Origin: Streptomyces pseudovenezuelae
GTDB taxonomy: Bacteria; Actinomycetota; Actinomycetes; Streptomycetales; Streptomycetaceae
Assembly (NCBI RefSeq): GCF_029892565.1
Contig: NZ_JARXVH010000018.1
Coordinates: 62,001 to 126,000 of the forward strand
Length of the DNA: 64,000 bases
Direction of reading: 5' to 3'
Shown: in pieces, positions 16,749-25,446 of the stretch
Position numbering within the stretch: the first letter of the stretch is position 1
Layout of the letters: each line of letters opens with the position of its first letter
Program-made: the position numbers and the translations under genes
The notes under the pieces: model-generated
Seen by the model: only the letters and a program-made list of their open reading frames with translations
Databases searched by the model: none
Told to the model about the DNA's origin: nothing

Positions 16749-17705
16749 ATGAAGACCTCCTGGCGGAGCGCCTCACTCGTGGCAAGCGCTGCGGCTGTAC
16801 TGGCGCTGACGACGGCGTGCGGTCAGGAAAGCGGAACGTCGGCGGTGGGTAGCCAGAATGTGGGCGCCACGGCCGCCGCGGGCGACTACGGAAGCGTTCC
16901 GGCGGCCGGCACGAGTGCCAGCCCCAGCAATGGCTACGGCGCCGACGGTCAGAATCTGGGGACCCAGACAACCCCTGCGGGCAAGCTCGCCGTTACCGAC
17001 AACGCGGAACTCGGCAAGATGCTCACCGATGGTGCGGGGCTGACGCTCTACCGATTCGACGACGACACCGCCGAGCCGCCCAAGTCGAGCTGCGACGGCG
17101 ACTGCGCCACCGCCTGGCCGCCCGTGCCCGCGGACGACGCCTCGGCCGGCGCCGGTGTCGACAAGGCCCTGCTCGGCGAGGTCACCCGGACCGACGGCAC
17201 CAAGCAGCTGACCATCGGCGGCTGGCCCGCGTACCGCTATGCCAAGGACGCCAAGGCCGGCGACACCACCGGCCAGGGCGTGGGCAAGAAGTGGTTCGCG
17301 CTGGCCCCCGACGGCAAGAAGGCCACCCTCGCGAGCCTGCCCGAACTCTCCGTGCGCAAGGACGCCAAGCTCGGCGACATCGTCGTCGACAAGAACGGTC
17401 ACACGGTCTACCGCTTCCTGAAGGACGTGGCCTGGCCCGACCCGATCTCGAACTGCATCGGTGCCTGCCTGGACAAGTGGCCGGCCGTCGGCCCGGTCGA
17501 GGCCAACGACACCAAGGGCCTCAAGAAGAGCGGCCTCATGGCCATCACCCGGCCCGACGGCATCAAGCAGATGACCGTCGACTGCTGGCCGGCGTACACC
17601 TTCGCCGGTGACGAGGCCCCCGGGGACACCAACGGTCAGGGCGTCGGCGGTACTTGGTACGTCATGGCGCCCGACGGAAAGCCGATCGGCGCTCCGAAGA
17701 AGTAG
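16749..17705 (+). CDS. SCO0930-family lipoprotein
   Basis: A 318-aa lipoprotein. The signal peptide ends in the lipobox ALTTAC-G, so the mature protein starts with lipid-modified Cys. After a low-complexity Gly/Ser/Ala linker there are two copies of the secreted repeat of unknown function (PF03640-like): LYRFDDDTAEPPKSSCDGDC-AWPP with WPAYRYAKDAKAGDTTGQG, and VYRFLKDVAWPDPISNCIGAC-KWP with WPAYTFAGDEAPGDTNGQG. ATG 16749 is chosen because GGGGAG lies six bases before it; a TTG six bases upstream is too close to the ribosome site. In S. coelicolor this family is named after SCO0930, near rmdA (SCO0928), and the same neighbourhood is seen here. Function unknown. Confidence 0.9.
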   Translation: MKTSWRSASLVASAAAVLALTTACGQESGTSAVGSQNVGATAAAGDYGSVPAAGTSASPSNGYGADGQNLGTQTTPAGKLAVTDNAELGKMLTDGAGLTLYRFDDDTAEPPKSSCDGDCATAWPPVPADDASAGAGVDKALLGEVTRTDGTKQLTIGGWPAYRYAKDAKAGDTTGQGVGKKWFALAPDGKKATLASLPELSVRKDAKLGDIVVDKNGHTVYRFLKDVAWPDPISNCIGACLDKWPAVGPVEANDTKGLKKSGLMAITRPDGIKQMTVDCWPAYTFAGDEAPGDTNGQGVGGTWYVMAPDGKPIGAPKK

Positions 17706-17752
17706 GGATCACCTCCCCAGGGCTGATCGCACCGGGCAGCGCACGATCGAAT

Positions 17753-17802
17753 GGTCCGCCCCCTCCGCACCGCACGGAGGGGGCGGACCGCTTTTGTGTT
17801 TT
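17753..17802 (+). terminator. strong intrinsic terminator after the SCO0930-family gene
   Basis: A perfect 15-base stem (GGTCCGCCCCCTCCG, 17753-17767, and its complement, 17775-17789) with a seven-base loop is followed by a T-rich tract (GCTTTTGTGTTTT). It is about 48 bases after the lipoprotein stop and is a classic intrinsic terminator. Confidence 0.9.
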
Positions 17803-17962
17803 CCCGTGTTGTCGAGTTGCCCTTTTTGAATGGGTGAGTAACGGCATGTGCCGCGGGCAGTGACCGGGAACGGACGGTCAATTTCCGTTTGGGCTCGCCC
17901 CGTTGGCAGGCGATCAGTAGCCTCAGCTCGAACACCGGATCGCCTACGCCTTGGAGACATAG

Positions 17963-18775
17963 ATGGAGCGTCCCGCCTGGGCCCCACGGAGCATCGACAT
18001 CTCGGTGCCCAGCGTTTCGCGCATCTACGACTACTACCTCGGTGGTTCGCACAATTTCGAGGTCGACCGGGAAGCGGCCCGCAAGGCCATGGACTTCCTG
18101 CCGGGACTTCCCAAGATCATGCAGGCGAACCGGGCGTTCATGCGCCGCGCGGTGCGGTTCGCCCTCGACGAGGGCATCACGCAGTTCCTGGACATCGGCT
18201 CCGGCATCCCGACCTTCGGAAACGTCCACGAGGTCGCCCAGTCGGCCCGGCCCGGCGCGCACGTCGTCTACGTCGACCACGACCCGGTGGCCGTCGCGCA
18301 CAGCCAGGCGGTGCTGGCGGGCAACGAGGACGCGGACGTCGTCGCCGCCGATCTCCGCAAGCCCCAGGAGATCCTCGCCAGTGCCGAGGTGCAGCGACTG
18401 ATCGACGTGAACCGGCCGGTGGCTCTGCTTCTCGTTGCCATACTGCACTTCGTGGAGGACGAGGACAGCCCGTACGAAGCGGTGGCCCAGCTGCGCGACG
18501 CGCTCGCGCCCGGCAGCCTGCTGATCCTCACCCATGCCTCGTACGAGGGAATCCCGCTCCCCCCGGAGCGGGCCGCGGGCACGGTGGACGTGTACAAGGA
18601 CATTCGCAACCCGCTGATCATGCGCTCGCGCGAGGAGATCGCGCGGTTCTTCGAGGGGTACGACATGGTGGAACCGGGACTGGTGCCGATGCCGCACTGG
18701 CGGCCGGAGACGGCACTGGAGGACGAGGATCCATACGCGTTCTCCGGGTTCGCCGGCGTGGGGCGCACGGCGTGA
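17963..18775 (+). CDS. SAM-dependent methyltransferase (DUF574/PF04672 type)
   Basis: A 270-aa S-adenosylmethionine-binding protein of a family greatly expanded in Streptomyces. The start region SVSRIYDYYLGGSHNFEVDRE is the family hallmark. The SAM motif I is FLDIGSGIP with acidic residue in VVYVDHDPVAV, and DVVAADLR follows. Substrate is unknown for nearly all members. Its stop overlaps the GTG start of rmdA by four bases (GTGA), implying translational coupling with the c-di-GMP gene. TTGGAG lies eight bases before the ATG. Confidence 0.9.
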   Translation: MERPAWAPRSIDISVPSVSRIYDYYLGGSHNFEVDREAARKAMDFLPGLPKIMQANRAFMRRAVRFALDEGITQFLDIGSGIPTFGNVHEVAQSARPGAHVVYVDHDPVAVAHSQAVLAGNEDADVVAADLRKPQEILASAEVQRLIDVNRPVALLLVAILHFVEDEDSPYEAVAQLRDALAPGSLLILTHASYEGIPLPPERAAGTVDVYKDIRNPLIMRSREEIARFFEGYDMVEPGLVPMPHWRPETALEDEDPYAFSGFAGVGRTA

Positions 18776-20907
18776 GCGCGGAGCCGGACGGGCCGGAGGA
18801 CAGACTGCGCCGGTTCGCGACGATCTGGAGCCGTGCGGTGTTCCCGGTGACCTCGACGTCGCTGACCCGGCCGGAGTTCGAGGAGCAACTCCTGCCGCTG
18901 GCACGCCGGTTGAGCCAGGCGCTGCACACCCGGACGCTCGACGCGGACGAGGGCAGGGCGGTCGGCGCGGGCCTCGTCACCGCGCACTGCACCGACCCCG
19001 AGGCGCTCAGCCGCTCGATGGACTGTGTGCACGCCTATCTGGTGCTCTACTGCGGCGAGGACGGCGACCAGGAGGACCTGCGCGCCCGCGCCGCCCGCCT
19101 GCAGCACGCCATGGCCGCCGGGTACGCCCAGGCGCTGCGCGAGCGCACACTGGCCGAACAGGAAGCCATCTCGGCGGCCGCCCTCAAGGCGCAGGGCGTG
19201 GTCGCCCAGGCGCTGCACGCGAGCGAGGCCCGCTTCCGGGCCGTCTTCGAGGGCGCGGCCATAGGAATCGGCATCGCCGACCTCGAAGGCAACATCCTGC
19301 AGGTGAACGGCGCACTGCTGCGCATGTTCGGCCTCACCGACCAGATGATCCGCGGCCGTCGGGTCCAGGAGTGGACCCACCCCGAGGACGCGCCCCAGAC
19401 CTGGACGCTCTACGACGAGCTGGTCCGCGGCGAGCGCGAGCACTACCACGTGGAGAAGGCCTTCTCCCGGCCCGACGGAACGGCCCTTTGGACCAATCTG
19501 ACGGTCTCCCTGCTGCGCGACGCGGACGGCAACCCGCAGTACCAGCTCGCCCTCATGGAGGACACCACCGAGCGCCGGCTGCTCAATCTCCGGCTGCGCT
19601 ACGAGGCCACCCACGACGCGCTCACCGGCCTGCCCAACCGGACCTTCTTCTTCGAGCGTCTGGAAAAGGCACTCAGCGCCGCCGCGGGCCAGCGCTTCGG
19701 CCTGTGCTACCTCGACCTCGACGGCTTCAAGGCCATCAACGACAGCCTCGGCCACGCGGCCGGCGACCGGCTGCTCGTCGAGATCGCCGACCGGCTCCAG
19801 GCCTGCGCGACCGCGCCCGGCGAGATGGTCGCGCGCCTCGGCGGCGACGAGTTCGTCGCCCTGACCACCGGAACCAGCACCGAGCGCGAGGTCGACGAAC
19901 TCGCCGAGCGCATCATGAACGCCCTGGTCACGCCGGTCAGCGTGGACGGCAGGGAACTCCTCGTGCGCGGCAGCATCGGCATCGTCGAGGGCCCGGCGGG
20001 CGAACGCACCCCCGCCGAGGTGCTGCGCAGCGCCGACATCACGATGTACCGCGCCAAGTCGGCGGGCGGCAACCGCTACGAGCTCGCCGACGAGGAGGCC
20101 GACGCCCGCGCCATCACCCGGCACGGACTCACCACGGCCCTGCCCACCGCCCTGGAGCGCGGCGAGTTCTTCATCGAGTACCAGCCCCTGGTCCACCTCG
20201 GCGACGGCAGCGTCCGCGGCGCCGAGGCCCTGGTGCGCTGGCTGCATCCGCAGCACGGCGTCCTCGGCCCGGACCGCTTCATCCCGCTCGCCGAACACAC
20301 CGGCCTCATCGTCCCGTTGGGCCGCTGGGTCCTGGAACAGTCCGTCCGCCAGGCGCGCGAGTGGCGCGAGCGGTACGACGACGCCGGCCCGATGCGCATC
20401 AACGTCAACCTCTCGCCCTGCCAGCTCACCCATCCTGGCCTGGTCCAGGACACCGTCGACATCCTGGAGCGCATGGGCGTCCCGCCGGACGTCCTCTGCC
20501 TGGAGGTGACCGAGTCCGCGCTCATCGGCGCCGACGACGACCTCCTCAAACCGCTGCGCCGGCTCGCCGAGATGGGCGTCGACATCGCCCTCGACGACTT
20601 CGGCACCGGCTACTCCAACCTGGCCAACCTCCGCCGCCTGCCGGTGAGCATCCTCAAACTGGACCGCTCCTTCACCCAGAGCATGCAGCAGTTCCCGGCC
20701 GACCCGGTCGACCTCAAGATCGTCGAAGGCATCGTCTCCCTCGCCCACAGCCTGGACCTCGCGGTCACGGTGGAGGGCGTGGAGACCGGAGCCCAGGCCG
20801 AACAACTCCGCATACTGGGCTGCGACACGGCCCAGGGCTGGTACTACGCCCGCCCGGGCCCGCCGGAGCGGTTGCACGAACTGGCGTTGGTGGACGCGAC
20901 CGGCTGA
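18772..20907 (+). CDS. rmdA: RmdA-like c-di-GMP turnover protein (PAS-GGDEF-EAL)
   Basis: A 711-aa cytoplasmic protein with an N-terminal helical region (1-145), a PAS domain (about 150-275), a GGDEF domain with intact RLGGDEF (357-361) and an EAL domain with GAEALVRW (485-487) and DDFGTGYSN (608-616). Both catalytic motifs are complete. No RxxD inhibitory site is seen before GGDEF. Architecture, length and the nearby SCO0930-family lipoprotein match RmdA (SCO0928), which controls c-di-GMP and development in Streptomyces. GTG 18772 overlaps the methyltransferase stop. A strong terminator follows. Symbol given from domain order and context, not an alignment. Confidence 0.88.
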   Translation: MSAEPDGPEDRLRRFATIWSRAVFPVTSTSLTRPEFEEQLLPLARRLSQALHTRTLDADEGRAVGAGLVTAHCTDPEALSRSMDCVHAYLVLYCGEDGDQEDLRARAARLQHAMAAGYAQALRERTLAEQEAISAAALKAQGVVAQALHASEARFRAVFEGAAIGIGIADLEGNILQVNGALLRMFGLTDQMIRGRRVQEWTHPEDAPQTWTLYDELVRGEREHYHVEKAFSRPDGTALWTNLTVSLLRDADGNPQYQLALMEDTTERRLLNLRLRYEATHDALTGLPNRTFFFERLEKALSAAAGQRFGLCYLDLDGFKAINDSLGHAAGDRLLVEIADRLQACATAPGEMVARLGGDEFVALTTGTSTEREVDELAERIMNALVTPVSVDGRELLVRGSIGIVEGPAGERTPAEVLRSADITMYRAKSAGGNRYELADEEADARAITRHGLTTALPTALERGEFFIEYQPLVHLGDGSVRGAEALVRWLHPQHGVLGPDRFIPLAEHTGLIVPLGRWVLEQSVRQAREWRERYDDAGPMRINVNLSPCQLTHPGLVQDTVDILERMGVPPDVLCLEVTESALIGADDDLLKPLRRLAEMGVDIALDDFGTGYSNLANLRRLPVSILKLDRSFTQSMQQFPADPVDLKIVEGIVSLAHSLDLAVTVEGVETGAQAEQLRILGCDTAQGWYYARPGPPERLHELALVDATG

Positions 20908-20920
20908 GCCGTCCGCACGC

Positions 20921-20966
20921 AAAGGGCGTCGGCCGAGGAGATCCTTCTCCTCGGCCGACGCCCTTT
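20921..20966 (+). terminator. perfect 20-bp terminator after rmdA
   Basis: AAAGGGCGTCGGCCGAGGAG (20921-20940) pairs perfectly with 20947-20966 across a six-base loop (ATCCTT), ending in CCCTTTCTC. It begins 14 bases after the rmdA stop. Confidence 0.9.
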
Positions 20967-21143
20967 CTCGTTCCCCGGCCGGACACTCCCACCGGAAAAT
21001 AGATCTGTTTCATTCGGCGATGCATCTGCCTCGTCCGTCACATGAATCCGGTTCCGTTCGACGTCTTCCCTCCCTGTGACGCGGATGCCATAGTGGCCAC
21101 CGCCGATGAACCTGATTAATCCGCAGGCATGGAGGGTTGCACA

Positions 21144-21971
21144 GTGGCCGATCCGTCACCGGGGTCCGACGGTCCCTACCGGCCGGGGTACGAGCTGGTC
21201 GCCGAGCAGCTGCTGGAGTACATCGCCGAGCAGAACCTGCGGCCGGGCGACCGGCTCCCCACGGAGCAGGGACTGGCCGAAGTCCTGGGCGCGTCCCGCA
21301 ACGTCACCCGCGAGGCGGTCAAAGTCCTGGCCGCCATCGGCCGGTTGAGCGTGCGGCGAGGCGCCGGCATCTTCGTCGCGGAGGCCTCCGGCGGACTGGT
21401 GGACGATCAGTTCGCGCACTTCCGTCCAACGAGCATGAACGACGTCCTGATGCTCCTGGACTACCGCACGGTGATCGAGTCGGAGACGGCCCGCCGGGCC
21501 GCCGGCCTGGCCACCCCCATCGAGGTCCGCACCGTCCGGGAGGGCGCGCAGAGTTCACTGACGGCCGCCCAGCACGACGACGCGCTCGCCTTCGCCCGGG
21601 CCGACGAGGCCTTCCACGACGCGCTGGGCGCGGCCTCGCACAACGTGTTCCTGAGGTCGAGCGTCGCCGGCGTGCGGCGCCTCGCCTCCCAGTCCGACGT
21701 GCTGCTCTTCCACGGCGACGCCCCCGGTTCGCTGGAGGTCGCCGCACGACAGCACCTCGCCATCGCCGAGGCGGTCGCCGCGGGGGAGGCCGATCTCGCA
21801 AGCGAGTTGATGGTGGAGCACATCGCCACCACGCGGACCCAGTTCGAGCGGAAGATCCGCGACCGGCTGTTCAACCTCGGTGACCGCGCCGCCCCCGGGG
21901 CACCCGCGCGGCCGTCGACGGGCGCCGGTCCCGGTGACTCCTCGCAGCCCCCGCAGACGTCGGCGTCGTAA
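21144..21971 (+). CDS. GntR/FadR-family transcriptional regulator
   Basis: A 275-aa regulator. The N-terminal winged helix reads YELVAEQLLEYI, then LRPGDRLPTEQGLAEVLGASRNVTREAVKVLAAIGRL, typical of GntR. The C-terminal helical FCD ligand domain (about 95-240) is of the FadR subfamily, with acidic and His residues in ADEAFHDALGAASHN and VEHIATTR likely binding metal and a carboxylate ligand. GTG 21144 is chosen over ATG 21129: GGAGG lies eight bases before the GTG and nothing lies before the ATG. FadR-type proteins often respond to sugar acids, which fits the enolase-superfamily gene downstream. The last 30 residues are Pro/Ser-rich and disordered. Confidence 0.88.
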   Translation: MADPSPGSDGPYRPGYELVAEQLLEYIAEQNLRPGDRLPTEQGLAEVLGASRNVTREAVKVLAAIGRLSVRRGAGIFVAEASGGLVDDQFAHFRPTSMNDVLMLLDYRTVIESETARRAAGLATPIEVRTVREGAQSSLTAAQHDDALAFARADEAFHDALGAASHNVFLRSSVAGVRRLASQSDVLLFHGDAPGSLEVAARQHLAIAEAVAAGEADLASELMVEHIATTRTQFERKIRDRLFNLGDRAAPGAPARPSTGAGPGDSSQPPQTSAS

Positions 21972-22007
21972 ACCGGCTTCGCACGGGCGCCTTCCCGTCC
22001 CATGTCC

Positions 22008-22036
22008 CGGTAGGCCGGTGGACGACCGGCCTACCG
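22008..22036. terminator. 12-bp stem hairpin between regulator and beta-helix enzyme genes
   Basis: CGGTAGGCCGGT (22008-22019) pairs perfectly with 22025-22036 across a five-base loop, 29 bases before the next start. With no T-tract it may be a terminator for the regulator gene, a leader hairpin, or an operator. Confidence 0.55.
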
Positions 22037-22065
22037 CGCCACATCCTTCAGGCGATTGGATTTCC

Positions 22066-25000
22066 GTGTCTGTTCCGTCTGTGCGCAGTGGGCCGCGGGT
22101 GCCCCTGCGAAGAGCCCTCATAGCCGCCGTGTCCCTGGCCGCCGCGGTGGCGCCGCTGACCGTCACCCCGGCGCAGGCCGCCGCGCGATCGTCCGGCCTC
22201 ACCGTCTACGTCTCCCCGTCCGGCAAGGACACCGGCCGCGGCACCGCCGACCACCCCTTCAGGACGCTGGAACACGCACGGGACTACGTGCGCGACGCCA
22301 AGTCCAAGGCGCACGGCGACATCCACGTCCGGCTCAAGTCGGGCACGTACCAGCTCAGCCGCACCTTCGCCCTGACCGCCAAGGACTCCGGCACGGACGG
22401 GCAGCGGATCGTCTACGAGGCCGCGCCCGGCGCCCACCCCGTGATCAGCGGCGGCAAGCAGGTCACCGGCTGGACCAAGGCCGACGCCGAAGGGAAGGTC
22501 TACAAGGCGAAGTTGACCGGCCTCGACACCCGACAGCTTTACGTGAACGGCGAGTTGAGGACCCGGGCCCGCAGCGGGAAGAACCCCGCCGGGTTCAGCA
22601 AGACGTCCACCGGTTACACCTTCACCGACTCCGCCATCAGCGCGTACAAGCACCCGTCGGACCTCGAAGTGGTCAGCTCCTGGGGCTGGAAGCTCATGCG
22701 CTGCCCCGTCGAGTCGATCTCCGGCAACGCGATGACGATGAAGCAGCCGTGCTGGCGCAACGCCCACCTCCAGTCGGGCCAGGAGATCCAGAACCCGACC
22801 TGGCTGGAGAACGCCCGCGAGCTGCTGGACAGTCCGGGGGAGTGGTACCTGGACACGAGCGCGGGCTACGTCTACTACCAGCCCGAGCAGGGCGAGAACA
22901 TGAAGACCGTGGACGTGACCGTGCCCGCGGTCCAGGACCTGGTCGATCTGAACGGCACCAGCGCGCACCCCGTCACGGACGTGTCCTTCCGGGGCATCAC
23001 CTTCTCCGACTCCACCTGGCTCGAACCGAGTTCGCCCGACGGCTTCATCGAGGGCCAGGCCGGCTTCCGGATGGTCGGCGAGGACAACCCGGACTTCGAC
23101 TCCACGCGCCTGCACTGGAAGAAGACACCCGGGGCCGTCAACGTCAGCCACGGCAGGGACGTCGAGTTCGCCGGCAACACCTTCACGAACCTAGGTGCCG
23201 TGGGCCTGAACCTGAACACCGGCACCCAGCACACCGCGATCACCGGCAACGTCTTCCGTCAGATCGCCGCGACCGGCATCCAGGTCGGCGGGGTCGAGTG
23301 GGGCGACGCCCACCCCGACGACGCACGGGACGTCACCAAGGACACCTTGGTGAATGACAACGTAGTCACCCAGGTCGCCGACCAGTACAACGGCTCGGTG
23401 GGCATCCTGGCCGGCTACACCGACTCCACGGTGATCACCCACAACAAGGTCCACGACCTGCCCTACTCCGGCATCTCCGTCGGCTGGGGCTGGGGCCTGA
23501 CCGACCAGGGCGGCAACTCTGCCTACCCGAACAACGCCGGCATCCCGGTCTCCGACGCCCCCACCATCAGCCGCGACACCGTCGTCACCGACAACGAGAT
23601 CAGCGACATCATGAAGTCGCAGGCCGACGGCGGAGCGATCTACACGCTCAGCAGCAACCCCGGCGGCACGGTGTCCGGGAACTACATCCACGGGGTCCCG
23701 GCCCCCGCCTACGGCGCCGTCTACCACGACGAGGGCAGCCGCCACTGGCAGAACACCGGCAACGCCTTCTGCGACATCTCCTTCCAGTGGCTGCTGATGA
23801 ACCACGCCGAGGAGAACACGGCCAAGGGCAACTACACGACCCAACCCGCCTTCAGCGTCCAGTACTTGAGCAAGAACAACGACGTCAACGGCAACATCAC
23901 GGTCGGCGCCTGCGACCAGCTCCCCGCCTCCATCGTGAACAACGCCGGTCTCGAAGCGCCTTACAGGCACCTAGACCCGGGCCCCGTGGTCACCGACCAC
24001 CAGGCACCCACCGCCCCCGGCACCCCGACCGCGACGACCGACTTCCCGACCGTCGCCGACCTCAACTGGCCCGCCGCCACGGACGACACCGGCGTCACCG
24101 GCTACTCGGTCCGCCAGGACGGCAAGCTGGTCAACGCCTCCGGCAAGAGCTCCGTACGCATCTCCGGCCTGACCGCGGGTCGGACGTACACCTTCACCGT
24201 CACCGCCCGTGACGCGGCCGGCAACGAGTCCGCGCCGAGCATGTCCCTGAAGGTCACCATGCCGGACGGCCAGGACCTGGCCCTGAACAAGCCGGTCACC
24301 GCGTCCTCCGACTCGGAGGGCAACGTCCCGGCGAAGGTGAACGACGGTGACCTGACGACCCGTTGGGCCCAGAGCCTCGGGCTGCCCGACCCGTCCTGGA
24401 TCCAGGTGGACCTCGGAGCCTCGTACGACGTGAGCGGGGCGATCACCACCTTCGAGCTGAGCAAGGGCTACAAGTACCGTATCCAGGTCTCGCGCGACGA
24501 GGTCCACTGGACGACGCTCGCGGACCGCACCGCCGAGAACACCGCGGCGCAGACCGACTACGCCCACACCGACACCCCGGTCACCGGCCGCTTCGTACGA
24601 CTGACCGTGACCGGCTCCAGCGGCAACGGCGGCAGCATCTACGACTTCCAGGCCTACGGCACCGCCAGTGCCCCCGCCTCCGACCACACCGCCCCCACGA
24701 GCCCCGAGCGGCCCACCGTCAAGGCGCTGCTGCCCAGCCTCGTGGACGTCAGCTGGCCGGCCGCCAGCGACGACACCGGAGTGACCAGCTACGTCGTCTA
24801 CCAGGACGGCAGGCGGATCGCCGTCACCGACGCGACGACACTGCGGGTCGCGAACCTGAAGCCGGCGACGGCGTACTCGTTCACCGTCGTGGCCAGGGAC
24901 GCCGAACTCAACGCCTCCGAGCCCAGCCGGACGGCGGAGTTCACCACCCCCGCCGACAACGACCTGGCCGTGAACAAGACGGCGACCGCGTCCTCCGACT

Positions 25001-25356
25001 CGGAGGGCCACACCCCGGCGAAGGCCGTCGACGGCGACCTGTCGACGCGCTGGGCCCAGGGGCTGGGGCTGCCCGACCCGTCCTGGCTCCAGGTGGACCT
25101 AGGCAAGGACACCAGCGTCTCCGCCGTGGTCACCACCTTCGAGTTGGCGAGCGGCTACAAGTACCGCCTGGAGTACTCCACCGACGGCCAGAACTGGTCG
25201 ACGTTCGAGGACCACACCGCGGACAGCACCGTCACCCAGGCCACCTACTCCTTCGCCGACACCCCCGTCACCGCCCGCTACCTGCGCCTGACCGTCACCG
25301 GCTCCAACTGGAACGGCGGCAGCGTCTACGAACTCCAGGCGTACGGCGGTTTCTGA
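22066..25356 (+). CDS. secreted right-handed beta-helix carbohydrate-active enzyme with two FN3-F5/8C modules
   Basis: A 1096-aa exported protein. The Sec signal is about residues 15-45. Residues about 47-640 form a right-handed parallel beta-helix that opens VYVSPSGKDTGRGTADHPF and has NxFxxxGxxGI-type coils, as in pectate-lyase-fold and GH141-like enzymes. Then come FN3 (about 645-738), F5/8 type C discoidin or CBM32 (740-866), a second FN3 (870-962) and a second F5/8C (965-1096). The two FN3-F5/8C modules are near copies (both contain TASSDSEG and LGLPDPSW-QVDLG), so they arose by tandem duplication. It probably attacks a plant or microbial polysaccharide; the exact bond is unknown. GTG start has only a weak ribosome site. 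Confidence 0.85.
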   Translation: MSVPSVRSGPRVPLRRALIAAVSLAAAVAPLTVTPAQAAARSSGLTVYVSPSGKDTGRGTADHPFRTLEHARDYVRDAKSKAHGDIHVRLKSGTYQLSRTFALTAKDSGTDGQRIVYEAAPGAHPVISGGKQVTGWTKADAEGKVYKAKLTGLDTRQLYVNGELRTRARSGKNPAGFSKTSTGYTFTDSAISAYKHPSDLEVVSSWGWKLMRCPVESISGNAMTMKQPCWRNAHLQSGQEIQNPTWLENARELLDSPGEWYLDTSAGYVYYQPEQGENMKTVDVTVPAVQDLVDLNGTSAHPVTDVSFRGITFSDSTWLEPSSPDGFIEGQAGFRMVGEDNPDFDSTRLHWKKTPGAVNVSHGRDVEFAGNTFTNLGAVGLNLNTGTQHTAITGNVFRQIAATGIQVGGVEWGDAHPDDARDVTKDTLVNDNVVTQVADQYNGSVGILAGYTDSTVITHNKVHDLPYSGISVGWGWGLTDQGGNSAYPNNAGIPVSDAPTISRDTVVTDNEISDIMKSQADGGAIYTLSSNPGGTVSGNYIHGVPAPAYGAVYHDEGSRHWQNTGNAFCDISFQWLLMNHAEENTAKGNYTTQPAFSVQYLSKNNDVNGNITVGACDQLPASIVNNAGLEAPYRHLDPGPVVTDHQAPTAPGTPTATTDFPTVADLNWPAATDDTGVTGYSVRQDGKLVNASGKSSVRISGLTAGRTYTFTVTARDAAGNESAPSMSLKVTMPDGQDLALNKPVTASSDSEGNVPAKVNDGDLTTRWAQSLGLPDPSWIQVDLGASYDVSGAITTFELSKGYKYRIQVSRDEVHWTTLADRTAENTAAQTDYAHTDTPVTGRFVRLTVTGSSGNGGSIYDFQAYGTASAPASDHTAPTSPERPTVKALLPSLVDVSWPAASDDTGVTSYVVYQDGRRIAVTDATTLRVANLKPATAYSFTVVARDAELNASEPSRTAEFTTPADNDLAVNKTATASSDSEGHTPAKAVDGDLSTRWAQGLGLPDPSWLQVDLGKDTSVSAVVTTFELASGYKYRLEYSTDGQNWSTFEDHTADSTVTQATYSFADTPVTARYLRLTVTGSNWNGGSVYELQAYGGF

Positions 25357-25446
25357 GCCGACGGCTCCCGGTCGGCAGCTCCCGGTACACAGACGTCGGC
25401 ACCGCCCTTGACGTCGGCATCTCCCCTTACAGAGACGAAAGCCAGG

